Shown in pieces: positions 40,780 through 48,760 of a stretch of DNA of 64,000 nucleotides. How positions within the stretch are numbered: position 1 is the first letter of the stretch; every line of letters starts with the position of its first letter. A program made the translations under genes and the position numbers. Under the pieces are notes generated by a model that did no database searches, was not told the DNA's origin, and worked only from the letters and a program-made list of their open reading frames with translations. The stretch comes from UBA935 sp031556725 (lineage in GTDB: Bacteria > Bacillota > Clostridia > Lachnospirales > Lachnospiraceae), in the NCBI GenBank assembly GCA_031556725.1, contig JAVBSL010000013.1, forward strand, positions 62,001-126,000, written 5' to 3'.

Positions 40780-41481
40780 ATGATAGTGATGATGCAGAAT
40801 ATTATATATGAAGATGATGACCTCATAGTGGTCCACAAGCCGGAAGATATTGCAACACAGACAGCCCGCTTAGGGCAAAAAGATATGGTCAGCCAATTAA
40901 AAAATTATCTGGCAGAAAAATCAGCCAATAAGGGTGAACCTTACATCGGAGTAATTCACCGCCTGGATCAGCCGGTAGAAGGCTTACTTCTTTTTGCCAA
41001 AAACAAAGAGACCGCTGCCAATCTGAGCCGTCAGATAACAGATAATACAATACAGAAGTATTATTATGCCCTGGTTTTAGGAACACCGGAGCAACAGCAA
41101 GGTGAACTTCGGGACTATTTACTGCAGGATATGAGGGGCAATCAATCAAAAGTAGTTGCAGCAGGAACAAAAGATGCCAAAGAAGCCTGCTTACAATATC
41201 AAGTTATGGGACAGCAAGAAGAAATTTCCTTAATAAAAGTAAAGCTTAAAACCGGACGTCACCATCAGATTCGTGTGCAGATGTCTCATGCGGGTATGCC
41301 TTTGATTGGAGATAACAAATACGGAAATGAAAAATCTAAAGAAAAAAGCCGGCAGATGAACTGTCAGCATATCGCATTATGCGCCTGCCTGCTGGAATTT
41401 ATCCATCCCCGAACAAAAGAAAAAAAGACTTTTGAAATCCAGCCTCTTAATCAGGTATTTTCACCCTTTTTTTCCAGTTAA
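40780..41481 (+). CDS. RluA-family pseudouridine synthase
   Basis: A 233-aa enzyme converting uridine to pseudouridine in rRNA or tRNA. It lacks the N-terminal S4 domain of RluC/RluD and is a short stand-alone catalytic domain. The motif 'YIGVIHRLDQPVEGLLLFAK' contains the catalytic Asp (about 61), followed by 'IQKYYYALVLG' and the C-terminal 'KLKTGRHHQIRVQMSHAGMP' and 'LIGDNKYG'. ATG at 40780 with GAAGG 5 nt upstream; further ATGs at 40789 and 40792 are possible starts. The target nucleotide is not predictable. Confidence 0.92.
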   Translation: MIVMMQNIIYEDDDLIVVHKPEDIATQTARLGQKDMVSQLKNYLAEKSANKGEPYIGVIHRLDQPVEGLLLFAKNKETAANLSRQITDNTIQKYYYALVLGTPEQQQGELRDYLLQDMRGNQSKVVAAGTKDAKEACLQYQVMGQQEEISLIKVKLKTGRHHQIRVQMSHAGMPLIGDNKYGNEKSKEKSRQMNCQHIALCACLLEFIHPRTKEKKTFEIQPLNQVFSPFFSS

Positions 41482-41552
41482 TAACCAACCAAAATGTTTA
41501 TAATAAAAACAAAAATTACTCATACTAATTTTGAACTTTGGGAGGCAAATAT

Positions 41553-42626
41553 ATGGGTGATTTTTTTATGGAAAAAATTTTAACAAGAAAAAATAAGGAA
41601 CTCCTGATTGTAATCGGAGTAGTATTAGGTGTTTATGTGGTGATGAAATTTATAAGTCCGCTGGTAGCACCTTTTTTATTTGCCTTTCTAATTGTCGCCT
41701 ATCTATACCCCAAACTGGAGCGGATTCAGAAACGGCTGCATATCCGAAAAGGTATTATGGCAGCATTTCTGATTTTATGTACCTGTATTCTTTTGGCAGC
41801 AGTCATCGGCTGGGCCTGCAATGTTCTTTGCCACAAAGGAATGGAGATAATCGGTCAGATAGATGTTATCGAAGAGCAGTTTGGAATGTTTTTGAAGATA
41901 TGCTGTGAAAATATGGAAAAACGCTTCGGTTTTGATGGTACTTACATCGAAAACTTTATTATGGAGCAGGTTGATATCCAGATTGAAAATCTGGAAATTA
42001 ATATAATGCCCAAGCTAATGGGCGGTTCTTTGATCTATATAAAAAATATCGTCGGATTTTTTGGATTTTTTATCGTAATGATTATCAGTGCCTTGTTGTT
42101 AATAAAAGATTATGATAAAATTATAAATAAGGCTGGTAATTATAGACAATTTTCTTGTATTATCCGAATCGGACGCAAGGTGATAGAATATATTCGTACT
42201 TTTCTGCGGGCACAGATAATTATTTTGCTGGTGATTAGTGGGCTGTGCAGTATTACCTTATGGGCTATTGGAATCAGGGGCGGTATTTTATACGGCATCA
42301 TTACCGGATTTATGGATATGCTGCCTTTTATCGGAACCGGAATTATGCTGGTTCCCCTGGCAATCATCCAGTTATTTTCCGAATCCTATTGGAAAGCGGC
42401 GGTTTGTATTATTCTTTACGGAGTTTGCGCACTGGCCAGAGAGGTGTTAGAGCCCAAATTAATCGGTAATAAGGTGGGAATTTGGCCGGTTGCGATTCTA
42501 TTTGCCATATATGTGGGTATTAAGCTGTTTGGATTGATGGGAATCGTTAAAGGGCCTATCGGATTGGTTATCATATTTGAAACATATCGCTATTTGAAGG
42601 AAAACAGAGAAGAATGTCAGGAATAA
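41553..42626 (+). CDS. AI-2E-family transporter
   Basis: A 357-aa membrane protein with about eight hydrophobic segments in the AI-2E pattern: two N-terminal helices ('ELLIVIGVVLGVYVVMKFIS', 'PLVAPFLFAFLIVAYLYPKL'), a polar coiled stretch (about 110-160), then the conserved C-terminal half with 'SGLCSITLWAIGIRGGILYG' and 'ITGFMDMLPFIGTGIMLVPL'. Family members export signalling molecules, polyamines or sodium; the name does not define substrate. ATG at 41553 with GGGAGG upstream; a TTG at 41538 overlaps that site. It overlaps the next gene by 13 nt. Confidence 0.9.
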   Translation: MGDFFMEKILTRKNKELLIVIGVVLGVYVVMKFISPLVAPFLFAFLIVAYLYPKLERIQKRLHIRKGIMAAFLILCTCILLAAVIGWACNVLCHKGMEIIGQIDVIEEQFGMFLKICCENMEKRFGFDGTYIENFIMEQVDIQIENLEINIMPKLMGGSLIYIKNIVGFFGFFIVMIISALLLIKDYDKIINKAGNYRQFSCIIRIGRKVIEYIRTFLRAQIIILLVISGLCSITLWAIGIRGGILYGIITGFMDMLPFIGTGIMLVPLAIIQLFSESYWKAAVCIILYGVCALAREVLEPKLIGNKVGIWPVAILFAIYVGIKLFGLMGIVKGPIGLVIIFETYRYLKENREECQE

Positions 42627-44152
42627 ATACTTTTTGTAAAAAGGGAAGCAATCTCTTTTTACAGGCTTATATTATCATTATGACAGTGGTTTACCCCTTA
42701 TATGTAAAGTGGTCATTTTCTAAGGGAGCAAGCTATAGCAGTATTGGCGATGATAAGTACTTTTTTTATAAATACGTAACGATGAGTATGCTGATAATTG
42801 TGCTTGCCGGCAGCATCATCTATATCTTTTCCGGCAGTGCGAAAGAGCAGTTTTCCATAACAGAACAGGCGGTAATTTTATTTGCGGTCGCAGCAACACT
42901 TTCTTTCCTGCTGTCATCCTTCCGGAAAGAGGCATGGACAGGCAGTGAAAGATGGTTTATGGGTTTGGAAACACTGTTGCTTATTGCGGTTACATACTTA
43001 CTCATTTCCCGAATGTGGAAGTATTCGGAATATACATGGATCAGCTTTTTGGCAGGATCGGCGATTGTATATGTGTTAGGTATTTGCAATCGGTTTTCGT
43101 TCTACCCGATTCCCTTTGAGAAGGTGGCACCGGATTTTATATCAACGCTCGGTAATATCAATTGGTTCTGCGGCTATTTTGTGGTGATGTGGCCCATCGG
43201 TGCCTGTTTATACTTATTTAGTGAGAGACGTCCGGTTAGAACAGCAGCCGGAATCTATACTTTAATTGCTTTTGCCACCGGCGTGACACAAGGCAGCAGC
43301 AGTGCTTTTTTATCCTTTATGGCAGTATTTTATTTATTGCTGCTTGTGTGTATGGATAAATGGGAAAAGTATGGAAGAAGATGGGTAGAACTGGCGGCAG
43401 GCTGGTGTTTGGCCTGCCAGATGATGCGGCTTTTCCGGGTTATTTTTTCCGGAAAGTATTCCTATGAAACAGATAATCTTTGCGGCATGGTGACCGGCTC
43501 CTCTCTTAGTTTGTTTTTACTGGTGTTTGCTGTCTTGCTGTATATGATGATAAAGAACAGTAAGTTTGACAGGCGGTACTTAAAGAGGATTTTTATTGCT
43601 GTACCGATTGGGGGAATAGTCCTTTACTTCCTGCTGGCGGCAGTAAATACGTTAATGCCGGGTGGAATTCCGGGATTAGCGGATAAAGGGTTATTTGTGT
43701 TTAATATGGAATGGGGGAATGCCAGAGGAGCCACATGGGGAACCGGCCTGAAACTGTTTGGCCGGATGAACCTTTATCAAAAGCTGTTTGGTATCGGGCC
43801 GGATTGCTTTGCGGAATATCTGTATACCCAGCCGGATATTATGAAGGAGGTTCATGATTTTTTTGATGGTGCGGTATTAAAAAATGCTCACAACGAATGG
43901 ATTAGTATGCTGGTCAATACCGGAATCGTTGGAACGGCGGCGTATATTGGTATTTTCGTTTCGTTAATAACACGTTTTATAAAGAAGGGAAGGGATAACC
44001 CGGTTTTATATATTCCGGCAGTTTGTGCATTCAGTTATATGATACATAACATGGTTAGTTTTGGGCAGATTTTAAATATGCCTTTTATATTTATTATTAT
44101 GGGAATGGGAGAAAGCTATTACAGGCAATGTACGGAAAGGGAGGTAGTATGA
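42614..44152 (+). CDS. O-antigen ligase/polymerase-like membrane protein
   Basis: A 512-aa polytopic protein with about eleven hydrophobic segments. A large loop before the last segments has 'MNLYQKLFGIGPDCFAEYLY' and 'LKNAHNEWISMLVNTGIVGT', the Wzy/WaaL-type 'G.G...F........AHN..L..L...G..G' pattern with the conserved His. This suggests polymerisation or ligation of a surface polysaccharide. Start overlaps the AI-2E gene by 13 nt with GAGAAGAATGTC before it. No glycosyltransferase is directly adjacent, though three related membrane proteins lie near 30-34.7 kb. Confidence 0.83.
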   Translation: MSGINTFCKKGSNLFLQAYIIIMTVVYPLYVKWSFSKGASYSSIGDDKYFFYKYVTMSMLIIVLAGSIIYIFSGSAKEQFSITEQAVILFAVAATLSFLLSSFRKEAWTGSERWFMGLETLLLIAVTYLLISRMWKYSEYTWISFLAGSAIVYVLGICNRFSFYPIPFEKVAPDFISTLGNINWFCGYFVVMWPIGACLYLFSERRPVRTAAGIYTLIAFATGVTQGSSSAFLSFMAVFYLLLLVCMDKWEKYGRRWVELAAGWCLACQMMRLFRVIFSGKYSYETDNLCGMVTGSSLSLFLLVFAVLLYMMIKNSKFDRRYLKRIFIAVPIGGIVLYFLLAAVNTLMPGGIPGLADKGLFVFNMEWGNARGATWGTGLKLFGRMNLYQKLFGIGPDCFAEYLYTQPDIMKEVHDFFDGAVLKNAHNEWISMLVNTGIVGTAAYIGIFVSLITRFIKKGRDNPVLYIPAVCAFSYMIHNMVSFGQILNMPFIFIIMGMGESYYRQCTEREVV

Positions 44153-44155
44153 GCT

Positions 44156-44947
44156 ATGAGGAAGATGAAAGAAACTGAACGGGCGCAAATATTGGAATAT
44201 GTTATGGCAGAACCGGAAATCAATCTGTTTTTTATCGGTGATATCGAAAACTATGGCATAGACTCCGATGAAATAAACGTATATGTTCAGGAAGAAGGGG
44301 AAGCATGGGACAGTCTGGTGCTTCGGTATTTTGATAATTATATTATTTACAGCCAAAAAGATACCTTTCGGATAGAGCCGGTGATTGCTTTTTTGAAGGA
44401 TAAAATTATTGATTCCATGAATGGGAAGGCAAGTATTCTGCGCCGGATTGCACCTTTTTTCCCGAAAATGCGGTTGGATATTGAATATATGCTAAGATGT
44501 AATCATGTTGAAAAAAATATGATTACCGTGGAAGATGCCAAGCTGCGGCTGCTGACTGCCGAAGACGCGGAGGAAATCGTGGATTTATACATAACGGTGG
44601 AGGAAACAACGCTTCGCTTTGAAGAAACCAGAAGTAAAAAGATTGCGGAACGAAGAGCCAATCTGGAAAGAGATGGTTTTGCGATGGGTATGTTTTATCA
44701 GGATCAATTAGTTTCGGTAGCGGAGATCTCGGCTGACAGTGCCAGAAGCGGCATGATCATCGGCGTTGCCACCCACCCCGACTTTCGGGGCAGAGGCTAT
44801 TCCAGTAAAACAACATCGGCGTTATGTGAGGAAGCATTTAAAAGAGGAAAAGAATTTTTATGTGTGTTTTACGATAACCCGGATGCGGGAAGACTATATA
44901 AGAAAATCGGATTTGAAGAAGTGGATAAATATGCTTTGATGTATTAG
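44156..44947 (+). CDS. GNAT-family acetyltransferase (two-lobed)
   Basis: A 263-aa protein. The N-terminal lobe (about 1-130) is a divergent GNAT-like half beginning 'LEYVMAEPEINLFFIGDIEN', and the C-terminal lobe (about 130-263) holds the active fold with 'IIGVATHPDFRGRGYSSKTT' as CoA pyrophosphate loop and 'CVFYDNPDAGRLYKKIGFEE'. This layout is common in FR47-like acetyltransferases. Starts 3 nt after the polymerase gene, so it is in the same operon. Substrate unknown. Confidence 0.87.
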   Translation: MRKMKETERAQILEYVMAEPEINLFFIGDIENYGIDSDEINVYVQEEGEAWDSLVLRYFDNYIIYSQKDTFRIEPVIAFLKDKIIDSMNGKASILRRIAPFFPKMRLDIEYMLRCNHVEKNMITVEDAKLRLLTAEDAEEIVDLYITVEETTLRFEETRSKKIAERRANLERDGFAMGMFYQDQLVSVAEISADSARSGMIIGVATHPDFRGRGYSSKTTSALCEEAFKRGKEFLCVFYDNPDAGRLYKKIGFEEVDKYALMY

Positions 44948-44958
44948 TAAGGAGGAAA

Positions 44959-45936
44959 ATGAAAAAAATAGCGTTTTATGATACAAAGTCCTATGATATG
45001 ACCTGGTTTGACCGGATGAATACGGAATATGAGATTGTTTATCAGGAGGCCAAGTTAAATGCTCATACAGCCAGACTGGCCAAGGGCTGCGAAGCGGTTT
45101 GCGCCTTTGTAAATGATGATATCGGGAAAGAAACCATTGATGTTTTGGTAGAAGAAGGGGTTCAGATTTTAGCCATGCGTTCGGCTGGTTACAGTAACGT
45201 GGATATTAAAGCGGCAGCAGGGAGACTTCCCATCGTAAGGGTACCGGCATATTCTCCTTATGCAGTAGCGGAGCACGCCATGGCATTATTATTGACGCTG
45301 AACCGTAAAACCCATAAAGCCTATGTCCGGACCAGGGACTTTAATTTCAGCCTGGTGGGACTGACGGGAATTGATCTTCACGGAAAAACAGTGGGTGTGA
45401 TCGGTACCGGCAGAATCGGCCGGGTATTTATAGATATTTGCCGGGGCTTTGGAATGAAGGTAGTAGCTTCAGATCCCTATCCGGCGAAGGATGCAGGGAT
45501 TGACTACGTAGAACTGGATGAGCTATTCCGTGTAAGTGATGTGATTTCCCTCCATGCACCGCTCACCGAACAGTCCAGACATGTTTTAAATAAGAGTGCT
45601 TTTGATAAAATGAAGAAAAATGTGTTTATCATCAATACCTCCAGAGGAGCACTGATTGACAGTGAAGCCTTGTTGGATGCTTTGAATGAAGAAAAGATAC
45701 GTGGTGCGGCACTGGATGTGTATGAGGAGGAAGCAGACTTTTTCTTTGAAGATATGTCGGGAACCATTATCAAGGATGACATTCTTTCGCTACTGGTATC
45801 CAGACCAAATGTGATTATTACGTCACATCAGGCGTTTTTCACAGAAGAGGCATTAGAAGGTATTGCAGAGGTAACATTACAGAACCTGGATGAATTTTTT
45901 GCAGGCAAAGGGCTAACAAATGAGGTAAAGGGATAA
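44959..45936 (+). CDS. D-lactate dehydrogenase (LdhA-like 2-hydroxyacid dehydrogenase)
   Basis: A 325-aa cytosolic NAD-dependent enzyme reducing pyruvate to D-lactate in fermentation. Rossmann motif 'GKTVGVIGTGRIGRVFIDIC' (about 143-162), substrate-site 'LAMRSAGYSNVDIKAA', catalytic Arg in 'FIINTSRGALIDSEALLDAL' (about 233), Glu in 'DVYEEEADFFFEDMSG', and His in 'IITSHQAFFTEEAL' (about 296). The 'EEADFFFEDMSG' block is characteristic of fermentative D-LDH. ATG after AAGGAGGAAA. A terminator covers the stop codon. Confidence 0.93.
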   Translation: MKKIAFYDTKSYDMTWFDRMNTEYEIVYQEAKLNAHTARLAKGCEAVCAFVNDDIGKETIDVLVEEGVQILAMRSAGYSNVDIKAAAGRLPIVRVPAYSPYAVAEHAMALLLTLNRKTHKAYVRTRDFNFSLVGLTGIDLHGKTVGVIGTGRIGRVFIDICRGFGMKVVASDPYPAKDAGIDYVELDELFRVSDVISLHAPLTEQSRHVLNKSAFDKMKKNVFIINTSRGALIDSEALLDALNEEKIRGAALDVYEEEADFFFEDMSGTIIKDDILSLLVSRPNVIITSHQAFFTEEALEGIAEVTLQNLDEFFAGKGLTNEVKG

Positions 45937-45961
45937 AACAATTTCCCTTTACTTTTTTTTA
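45925..45961 (+). terminator. Rho-independent terminator at the end of the D-LDH operon
   Basis: GTAAAGGGA (45925-45933) pairs with TCCCTTTAC (45944-45952) and is followed by eight T. The stop codon lies in the loop. Confidence 0.92.
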
Positions 45962-45984
45962 TCGGAAAGTTTATAGAATTTTTA

Positions 45985-46013
45985 TTGCTAATGTTAAGTA
46001 TTGGTAATATAAT
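45985..46013 (+). promoter_or_regulatory. Promoter and repeats before the exporter operon
   Basis: TTGCTA (45985-45990), 17-nt spacer, TATAAT (46008-46013). TAACAT (46017-46022) and ATGTTA (46038-46043) form an inverted pair around a GTTAAC, and another ATGTTA sits inside the spacer. These are plausible MarR binding half-sites. Confidence 0.65.
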
Positions 46014-46067
46014 AGGTAACATCGTAAATAGTTAACAATGTTAAATAATTTTATGGGGGATGTTGAA

Positions 46068-46562
46068 ATGAATGGAAAAATGGGAAATAGAGAGTTAATG
46101 GAGCATCTGCTTCATGTGGCAGTCAGATTTCAAAAAGTTAATATTATCAATCTTATTGAGGGCCTTTCCCAAAATGAGATCGGAACCCTGGAAATGATTG
46201 GGCGGTTCGGGGCCAATTGTCCGGATGCCAAAGGAATATTTGTGACCGATCTGGCAAGGTGCCGGGGAAGCTCACCGCCAGCAGTGTCAAGGACCCTTCG
46301 TTCTTTAGAGGAAAAAGGATTAATCGATCGAAAGTCTGATACCAATGACCGGCGAAATACTTATATATTTTTAACAAAAGAGGGCGAAAAAAAGCGGGAA
46401 GAAATAGCAAAAAATATGGAAGCCTTCGGTGCCGGAGTAATGGCGCGGATGGGTACGGAAAAGACCGAAATGCTAATCCGGCTTTGGGGAGAATTGGAAG
46501 ACATCGTCATGGAAGAAGCGGAAAGACTATCTGTTCAGAATAAAAAAAGCAGGAGGAGCTAG
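46068..46562 (+). CDS. MarR-family regulator of the ABC exporter
   Basis: A 164-aa winged-helix repressor. 'GIFVTDLARCRGSSPPAVSR' is the helix-turn-helix, 'TLRSLEEKGLIDRKSDTNDR' the wing with Asp-Asp-Arg, and 'TYIFLTKEGEKKREEIAK' the following helix. ATG at 46068 is chosen because GGGGGA lies 7 nt upstream; the ATG at 46038 has no such site. It is 2 nt from the first exporter gene, and half-site repeats lie at the promoter, so it probably represses the operon until an inducing compound binds. Confidence 0.9.
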   Translation: MNGKMGNRELMEHLLHVAVRFQKVNIINLIEGLSQNEIGTLEMIGRFGANCPDAKGIFVTDLARCRGSSPPAVSRTLRSLEEKGLIDRKSDTNDRRNTYIFLTKEGEKKREEIAKNMEAFGAGVMARMGTEKTEMLIRLWGELEDIVMEEAERLSVQNKKSRRS

Positions 46563-46564
46563 GC

Positions 46565-48760
46565 ATGGGAAAATTATTTAAACATTTGAAAGGATCGGGA
46601 CTGGCCGTAGCGGCGATAGTTGTCCTGCTGGTCATTCAGGCATATTGTGACCTGGCATTACCCCAATACATGTCTGATATCGTGGACGTGGGAATTACCC
46701 AAAGCGGTATCGAAAATGTGGCTCCTGATGTCATGACAGCGGAAACATATGAAAACTTAAAGTTGTTCATGAACGAAGAAGAAAAGGCAGCATATGAAAA
46801 AGCATACAGCGAAAATATTGAGGGCAACTATGAATTGAATGAAAAGGACGAAGAAACGGTAGCAGCTATGAATGAAATCTTAGGCGGCCCCATTATTGTT
46901 GTTTCTTTATTCAGTGACCCGGAGCAGGTTGCCGCTCTCAGTGAAAAATCCGGCGGACAGATACCGGCAGCCATGACCTTGGATATGATTAGGCAGGCCC
47001 AGGCCGCCGGGATGATGGATCAGAGCCAGTTACTGGAAATGCGGGATAAGATGATAGAAAACTTCGGTGATATGAAGGACTCCATTATTGCGCAAAGCGC
47101 CACCTTAATGATTCAGTCGGAATATAAAGCTCTGGGTATTGACCTGGGAAAAGTACAGATAAATTATCTGTTGGGCAAAGGCGGTATCATGCTGGGATTT
47201 TCAATAATTATGATGTTGTCGGCCATTTTAGTAGGATTGCTGGCATCCCGGACGGGAGCCAGGATGGGTATGGAACTGAGAGGGAAGGTATTTAAGAAGG
47301 TTATCTCCTTCTCCAATGCGGAAATTGACCAGTTCTCCACCGCTTCTTTAATTACCAGAAGCACCAATGACATTCAGCAGGTTCAGATGGTTACCATTAT
47401 GCTGCTGCGAATGATTATTTATGCACCGATTCTCGGTTTCGGCGGAGTAATCAAGGTAGCCAGTACCAGAACCGGAATGGGATGGATAATCGGAGTGGCA
47501 GTAGGCGTTATTCTTTTGATCGTCGGTGTATTGCTGATGGTTACCATGCCCAAATTCAACAAGATGCAGGCTTTAATTGACCGCTTAAATCTGGTATCCC
47601 GGGAAATTCTCACCGGTACCCAGGTAATCAGAGCCTTCAGCCGCGAAAAATATGAAGAACAGCGCTTTGAAAAAGCCAATGCCGACTTGATGAAGAACCA
47701 ACTATTTGTCAACCGGGTTATGACTTTGATGATGCCCCTGATGATGATGCTGATGAATGGAATTACCCTGGTAATTGTCTGGTTTGGTGCTCAGGGTGTA
47801 GACATGGGCAATATGATGGTAGGAGATTTGATGGCCTTTATTACTTACACCATGCAGATCGTAATGTCCTTCCTGATGCTGACCATGGTATCGGTAATGC
47901 TGCCTCGTGCAATTGTTTCAGCCAAACGTATTGACGAGATTTTAGTTACGGAAGAAACTATTCATGACAGTCTTACGGTAAAGGATGAACAGATGGCTCA
48001 TGTTAAAGGTGCGATAGCATTTAAAGATGTATCCTTCCGCTATCCCAATGCCAATGAGGACGCCTTGGAGCATTTGAGCTTTACGGCCAATCCCGGCGAG
48101 ACCACCGCAATTATCGGCAGTACCGGCTGCGGAAAATCCACCTTATTACATCTGATCCCCAGATTTTATGATGTTACAGGCGGTCAAATTACGATAGATG
48201 GTACAGATATTAGAGATGTATCCCAAAGCAAGCTTCGCAGCCTGATCGGCTTTGTGCCGCAAAAAGGCGTATTATTCTCCGGAAATGTTGCTTCTAATAT
48301 TAAATTTGCAGGGGAGTGGATTACCGATGAGCAGATGACCGAAGCCGCCCAGGTGGCCCAGGCAGCAGACTTTATTGATGAAAAACCGGAAAAATATGAA
48401 AGTGAAATTTCTCAGGGCGGTACCAATGTATCCGGCGGACAGCGCCAGCGCTTATCCATTGCCAGAGCCATTGCCAAGCAGGCAAAAATATTCCTGTTTG
48501 ATGATAGCTTTTCAGCCCTTGACTATAAAACAGATATTGCCCTGCGGAAGGCACTGAATCAAAAAGTAAAGGACGCGACAGTAATTATCGTAGCCCAGCG
48601 AATCAATACTATTTTACATGCAGATAAAATTATCGTTTTGGATGATGGCAGGATTGTCGGCATGGGTACCCATGCACAATTATTGGAAAGCTGTGAATCC
48701 TACTATGAAATAGCCAAATCCCAGTTATCGGAAGAAGAATTGAAAGGAGGTATTGCATAA
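46565..48760 (+). CDS. ABC exporter half-transporter A (degenerate catalytic site)
   Basis: A 731-aa membrane/ATPase fusion. Six membrane segments, with an unusual extracytoplasmic insert of about 160 residues between segments 1 and 2 (about 40-205), then the ATPase domain from about 480. Walker A is GSTGCGKST (about 519), the signature VSGGQRQR is intact, but Walker B ends FLFDDSF (Asp in place of the catalytic Glu) and the H-loop reads VAQRI (Gln for His). It therefore forms the non-hydrolysing site of a heterodimer with the next gene, as in BmrCD/TM287-288 types. Stop and next start overlap (TAATG). Probable multidrug or peptide export; cargo unknown. Confidence 0.92.
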   Translation: MGKLFKHLKGSGLAVAAIVVLLVIQAYCDLALPQYMSDIVDVGITQSGIENVAPDVMTAETYENLKLFMNEEEKAAYEKAYSENIEGNYELNEKDEETVAAMNEILGGPIIVVSLFSDPEQVAALSEKSGGQIPAAMTLDMIRQAQAAGMMDQSQLLEMRDKMIENFGDMKDSIIAQSATLMIQSEYKALGIDLGKVQINYLLGKGGIMLGFSIIMMLSAILVGLLASRTGARMGMELRGKVFKKVISFSNAEIDQFSTASLITRSTNDIQQVQMVTIMLLRMIIYAPILGFGGVIKVASTRTGMGWIIGVAVGVILLIVGVLLMVTMPKFNKMQALIDRLNLVSREILTGTQVIRAFSREKYEEQRFEKANADLMKNQLFVNRVMTLMMPLMMMLMNGITLVIVWFGAQGVDMGNMMVGDLMAFITYTMQIVMSFLMLTMVSVMLPRAIVSAKRIDEILVTEETIHDSLTVKDEQMAHVKGAIAFKDVSFRYPNANEDALEHLSFTANPGETTAIIGSTGCGKSTLLHLIPRFYDVTGGQITIDGTDIRDVSQSKLRSLIGFVPQKGVLFSGNVASNIKFAGEWITDEQMTEAAQVAQAADFIDEKPEKYESEISQGGTNVSGGQRQRLSIARAIAKQAKIFLFDDSFSALDYKTDIALRKALNQKVKDATVIIVAQRINTILHADKIIVLDDGRIVGMGTHAQLLESCESYYEIAKSQLSEEELKGGIA